Source: Corydoras sp. C115
Lineage: Eukaryota; Chordata; Actinopteri; Siluriformes; Callichthyidae
Assembly (NCBI GenBank): GCA_019802505.1
Contig: JAFMOC010000009.1
Span: 10,251,001-10,315,000 of the forward strand
Length of the DNA stretch: 64,000 nt
Direction of reading: 5' to 3'
This document shows positions 60,550 to 64,000 of the stretch, in pieces. The notes below the pieces were generated by a model. That model saw nothing but the letters and a program-made list of their open reading frames with translations. It was not told the DNA's origin and made no database searches. A program made the translations under genes and the position numbers. Within the stretch, counting starts at the first letter, position 1, and every line of letters begins with the position of its first letter.

Positions 60550-60637
60550 ATCCCAATCTGGGTGGAGCTTCCATGTTCTCTTGTGTCTGTGTTGGTTTCC
60601 TCTGGGTTCTTTGGTTTCCTTCTACAGTCTAAAAACA

Positions 60638-60967
60638 TCCATCCATTATCTTCCACTTTATCCTCTACTAGAGTGTGGGGGGGTGTTCCCCCATGCCCAT
60701 CTAGGGGAGAACGTTTTGGGCGCTGGGCAGATACACCAAGAACAGGGTGCCAATCTTGCTGGGCACACACTCACACTCAACAAACTATTTGGAGAACTCA
60801 ATTGACCTCGATCCATGTTTTTGGACTGTGAGACTGTCAGAGAACCCGGAGGAAACCCACCCAGACACGGGGAGAACATGGAAACTCCACCCAGATTGGG
60901 ATTCGAACCGGTACTCCCTAGTGCTGAGAGGAAAACATGCTAACCACTAAGCCAATGTCCCGCCCCG
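60638..60967 (-). mobile_element. Diverged SINE, minus strand
   Basis: TCCATCCATTATCTTCCACT tail side, CATGCCCATCTAGGGGAGAA, and decayed head CCAATGTCCCGCCCC. It abuts the older plus-strand fragment. Confidence 0.85.
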
Positions 60968-60974
60968 TTCAAAA

Positions 60975-61325
60975 CATTCATTCATTCATTATCTCCTGCT
61001 TTATCCTCTATTAGGGTCACGGTGGGGTTCCCCATGCCCATCCAGGGGAGAACATCTCGGGCGCTGGGCAGATAGACCCAGGACAAGGCGCCAATCCATC
61101 GCTGGGCACACACTCACTCACACAGACGCACTCTATATGGGGCAATTTTGAGAATTCAATTGACTTGATCCATGTTTTTGGACTGTGGGAGGAAACCGGA
61201 GAACCCGGAGGAAACCCACGCAAACACGGGGAGAACATGGAAACTCCACCCAGATTGGGATTCGAGCCGGGACTCCCTAGTGCTGAGAGGAGAACGTGTT
61301 AACCACTAAGCCAACGTCCCGCCCC
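60975..61325 (-). mobile_element. tRNA-derived SINE, full length
   Basis: ATTCATTCATTCATTATCTC tail and CCAACGTCCCGCCCC head. The head shares CGTCCCGCCCC with the copy at 60638-60967, suggesting duplication of that end. Confidence 0.88.
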
Positions 61326-61512
61326 GTCCAACACATACAGCTCCAAGTTGCCCCATATAGAGTGGGTGAGATTGGCGCCTTGTCCTGGGTGTAACTACCC
61401 AGCACCCGAAATGTACCCCCCCCCCCCCCCCCCGGATGGGCATGGGGGACACACACGCACACACACACGACCCTAGTAGAGGCTTAAGTAAAAGATGATG
61501 GATGGATGGATG
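61326..61512 (+). mobile_element. SINE fragment, plus strand, with C-run
   Basis: TTGCCCCATATAGAGTGGGT, GGATGGGCATGGGGGACAC and the GATGATGGATGGATGGATGG tail, with a run of about 20 C near 61,416. Confidence 0.8.
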
Positions 61513-61589
61513 GATTCTATTGTGACTGAACCTATTTCGAGTTTCTTAAAAGCCCCCCGCGTCACCGCTGGGTTTGCCCTGGATGCTCG

Positions 61590-62071
61590 CGGCTTGTCAC
61601 TGGGTGAGGATCCCGGGGCAGGAAAGGGTTAAGGCGCGTTGCTCGTGTTTTCGAGGCTCGGCGGCGCGGCGGGCAGGACGCTGAGGAGCTGCTGCTGCTG
61701 GATGGTGATCGGGTTCTGATCGTTGGGGTTCTGATCGTTGGGGTTCTGATCGTTGGGCTTGTGTTTGTGGTGCACAGCGCGCCAGGCTGGGTTCGGTTCC
61801 GCAGGGCGAGCGGTGGAGGTGATGCGTGCTCGGCGGAGGTCCGTCTCCAGGTTCGCGCCTGACGCCGCAGCGTCGTGATCGACCTTCCCACCGAGACGAA
61901 TCGAACCCGGCTGCGGGATCCGAAGCGGCTGGCGGCAGAATGCTTGCGGCTCGTCGGCCCCTCGTCTGCGGGATCACGCTCTGCGGAGGACCGGCTCTGC
62001 GTCGCTGCGTTTCAGGAGCTTTGGGCGCCGATCACACGATGGAATCCGAGACACCATGCTCTGCAGTCAGG
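61590..62071 (+). promoter_or_regulatory. CpG island of an unidentified gene
   Basis: GC- and CpG-rich block in AT-rich surroundings. It includes a 15-bp unit (GGTTCTGATCGTTGG) repeated three times near 61,709-61,757 and a short (CTG)n. Such islands usually mark a promoter. Possible products are discussed under 61940-62071. Confidence 0.5.
61940..62071 (+). CDS. Candidate first exon with mitochondrial-type leader
   Basis: A 44-codon frame starting MLAARRPLVCGITL and ending CSAVR|GTGAGG, a good donor at phase 0. The N-terminus is rich in Arg, Ala and Leu and has no acidic residue for its first 30 positions, like a mitochondrial targeting peptide. No downstream exon is found in the remaining 1.9 kb, so any gene would continue beyond the window. 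The frame is open further upstream (from 61826), and the opposite strand is also open, as expected in GC-rich DNA. I do not recognise the protein. Confidence 0.25.
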
Positions 62072-62165
62072 GTGAGGGACTCGTTTATTATAGCACTCAG
62101 AATAATGCAAGATAAGGGTATTTTGCAATCCCCCAGTCATTCCCCTATATACACTTATTTGGATG

Positions 62166-62166
<1 letters not shown>

Positions 62167-62210
<44 letters not shown>
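62167..62210. repeat. (GT)n microsatellite
   Basis: About 22 GT units just after the CpG island. Confidence 0.95.
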
Positions 62211-62214
62211 GACA

Positions 62215-63085
62215 TGCACCCCGGTCAACTTAATATTCCAGTGACTGCATCCTTTGCCTGATTCCACATCCTTCTTATAATGCTGTTATAATGCTACTAT
62301 AATGCTGTAAGATGGATGATGTTAATGGAATGGAATAAACATCTGTCTGTTCAGCATCTGGATTTGCTTTCAAATTGCTGCAGATGCCTCAGATCAGGGC
62401 ACTCAGTCCAAACAGGCTTTGGCAAGTATGATCATTTCTTTAGGCCAGATTCATCCCGCCAGCAACCGAACCTCATCGTGTTTTAGATTTTCTCTTCTGA
62501 CCTAAATAAAGTGCACAACTGTTGATACACAGCTGGCTGCAGAAATCAAGTTTGATCATTAAACGGATAGTTGCTGCTAAAATCTGATTGGTTGAGCCGT
62601 TTGTGCAGCCCTGACATTATTGACAATAACACACACCTCTAAGTGCTTCACACTCGTATCTATGCGTGATATACATTATTTATTATTTTTCTAATGAGCA
62701 TTAAGTCTTTTGCGGCTGTTTAAAATAAAAATAAAGAAATGTCTTCTATGATTTGGCCGCTAGATGGCAGTATTTGATTATTACAGAAACCAGTATCCTG
62801 TTGCTCAGCAATCAGAGTTCACAGAAACCAGACTAGATTACCTCCCAGATGACCAGTTTATTTGATTTCTTTCAATCAACGCACTTATGAAATAAACCTT
62901 GTTTTATTTTATTATTGTGTGCTTGTAAGCTTTTTAAAAAAGCAATAAGACACTCGAGGGTGTACATTATTGTGAATAAATCACGGGACATATATTCACA
63001 ATAAGGCTTTACTGCTTTATTATATTTGCATTTTGCAGTTGATTTGCAGATGAACTGGAGCATCTTAGTTGCAAGCAAACCATTC
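62215..63085. other. Gene-free stretch near right edge
   Basis: AT-rich, with short ORFs only. No splice-flanked coding frame or RNA gene recognised. Confidence 0.5.
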
Positions 63086-63907
63086 ATTCATTCATTCATT
63101 ATCTCCCGCTTTATCCTCTATTAGGGTCACGGTGGGGTTCCCCATGCCCATCCAGGGGAGAACGTCTCGGGCGCTGGGCAGATACACCCAGGACAGGACG
63201 CCAATCTATCACTGGGCACACGCTCACTCACACAGACACACTCTATATGGGGCAATTTAGAGAACTCAATTAAGTTGATCCATGTTTTTGGACTGTGGGA
63301 GGAAACCGGAGAACCCGGAGGAAACCCACGCGGACACATTTACATACATTTACATTTAGTCATTTAGCAGACGCTTTTATCCAAAGCGACTTACAAATGA
63401 GAACACCACAAGTCAGAAGCCATGGAGAAAACCAGCTATACTGTAAGTTCATCAAACCTGATTGTTATTCGAAGCTGCGCCCCCCCCCTATTTTTTTCTT
63501 TTCTTTTTTATTTATTTATTTATTTTTTATAACAGGTATTTGTTAAAGAGATGCGTCTTAAGTAGTTTCTTAAAACTGTTTAGTGATCCTGCCTTACGGA
63601 CAGAGTTGGGAAGATGGTTCCACCATTTTGCAGTGGTGAACGCCACAGAGTGAGAATGAGCTCCTCGGTGAGGTGGAATCGCCAGGCGGCAATCATCACT
63701 GGAGCGAAGTGAACGAGTCGGAGTGTATTTTGAAAAGATAGAGTGAAGGTAAGAGGGGGAAGATCCAGATCCAGAAAAGAGTTTTGAATTAGTTGAAGAC
63801 ACGGGGACACGGGGAGAACATGGAAACTCCACCCAGATGGGGATTCGAACCGGGAATCCCTAGCGCTGAGAGGCGAACGTGCTAACCACTAAGACACCTT
63901 GCCGCCC
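63085..63907 (-). mobile_element. SINE split by another repeat
   Basis: Body 63085-63339 runs from the tail to CCCACGCGGACAC. It resumes at about 63799 with CACGGGGAGAACATGG and ends at the head (CTTGCCGCC) at 63907. The intervening ~460 bp is the insertion described in the next entry. Confidence 0.9.
63340..63798. mobile_element. Long copy of the CATTTAGCAGACGC family, inserted in a SINE
   Basis: Starts ATTTACATACATTTACATTT, has CATTTAGCAGACGCTTTTAT and GCGACTTACAAATGAGAACA, a C-run, a T-rich run, then AGATGGTTCCACCATTTTGC. It ends GAATTAGTTGAAGACAC. GACAC occurs on both sides (63335-63339; about 63797), which may be a short target duplication. This is the longest member here and the best guide to the fragment inside mbd1. 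No full-length protein frame is evident. Confidence 0.8.
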
Positions 63908-64000
63908 TGCAAGCAAACCAACTTCTGCTTTTTCATATGCAGCAATGCCATCTGCTTAAAATGAACCATGGCAGTGCACCATGTTTTAGAAAGCCTTCTC

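Overview
The window is nuclear DNA of a ray-finned fish, very probably a teleost and perhaps an ostariophysan. It holds five recognisable vertebrate protein genes with ordinary GT-AG introns. It also carries a heavy load of one young tRNA-derived SINE whose head and body resemble the DANA/HE type known from zebrafish and relatives. Long (TA)n, (GT)n and (CA)n arrays and short Tc1-like inverted-repeat elements add to the fish character. Nothing bacterial, viral or organellar was seen.

Layout, left to right. (1) 1-2395: repeats only. (2) 2396-7659, minus: fam83d, four coding exons, with a ~1 kb 12-bp minisatellite touching its first splice donor. (3) 7.7-11 kb: SINEs and other repeats. (4) A CpG island at 11.0-11.8 kb starts zhx3 on the plus strand; its single coding exon is 16790-18661. 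(5) 23855-35140, minus: top1 (DNA topoisomerase I), all 21 coding exons found, convergent with zhx3. (6) 35.4-40.6 kb: gene-free, built from local tandem duplications and SINEs. (7) 40827-46515, plus: cxxc1 (CFP1), 14 coding exons. (8) 50256-58332, plus: an mbd1-like gene, 14 coding exons after a non-coding first exon. (9) 59.7-64 kb: nested SINEs and a CpG island that may begin one more gene.

From general knowledge of human gene order, fam83d/top1/zhx3 correspond to a block on human 20q11-q12 and cxxc1/mbd1 to a pair on 18q21. The window therefore joins two blocks that are separate in human, and the joint lies in the duplication-rich 35.4-40.6 kb stretch. Functionally, cxxc1 (reader of unmethylated CpG, SET1/COMPASS subunit) and mbd1 (reader of methylated CpG, repressor) sit head to tail. 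Top1 relaxes DNA in the nucleus, fam83d directs CK1 to the spindle, and zhx3 is a zinc-finger/homeobox repressor.

The most interesting observation is in mbd1. The exon for its third CXXC finger, the KFGG type that in mammals binds unmethylated CpG, is split by a repeat fragment. The fragment either stops the protein or must be spliced out as a new GT-AG intron. Other points are a SINE whose target duplication copied a cxxc1 splice donor, a zhx3 with only one homeodomain, and a three-unit tandem amplification just upstream of cxxc1. I found no sign of a wholly new biological system.
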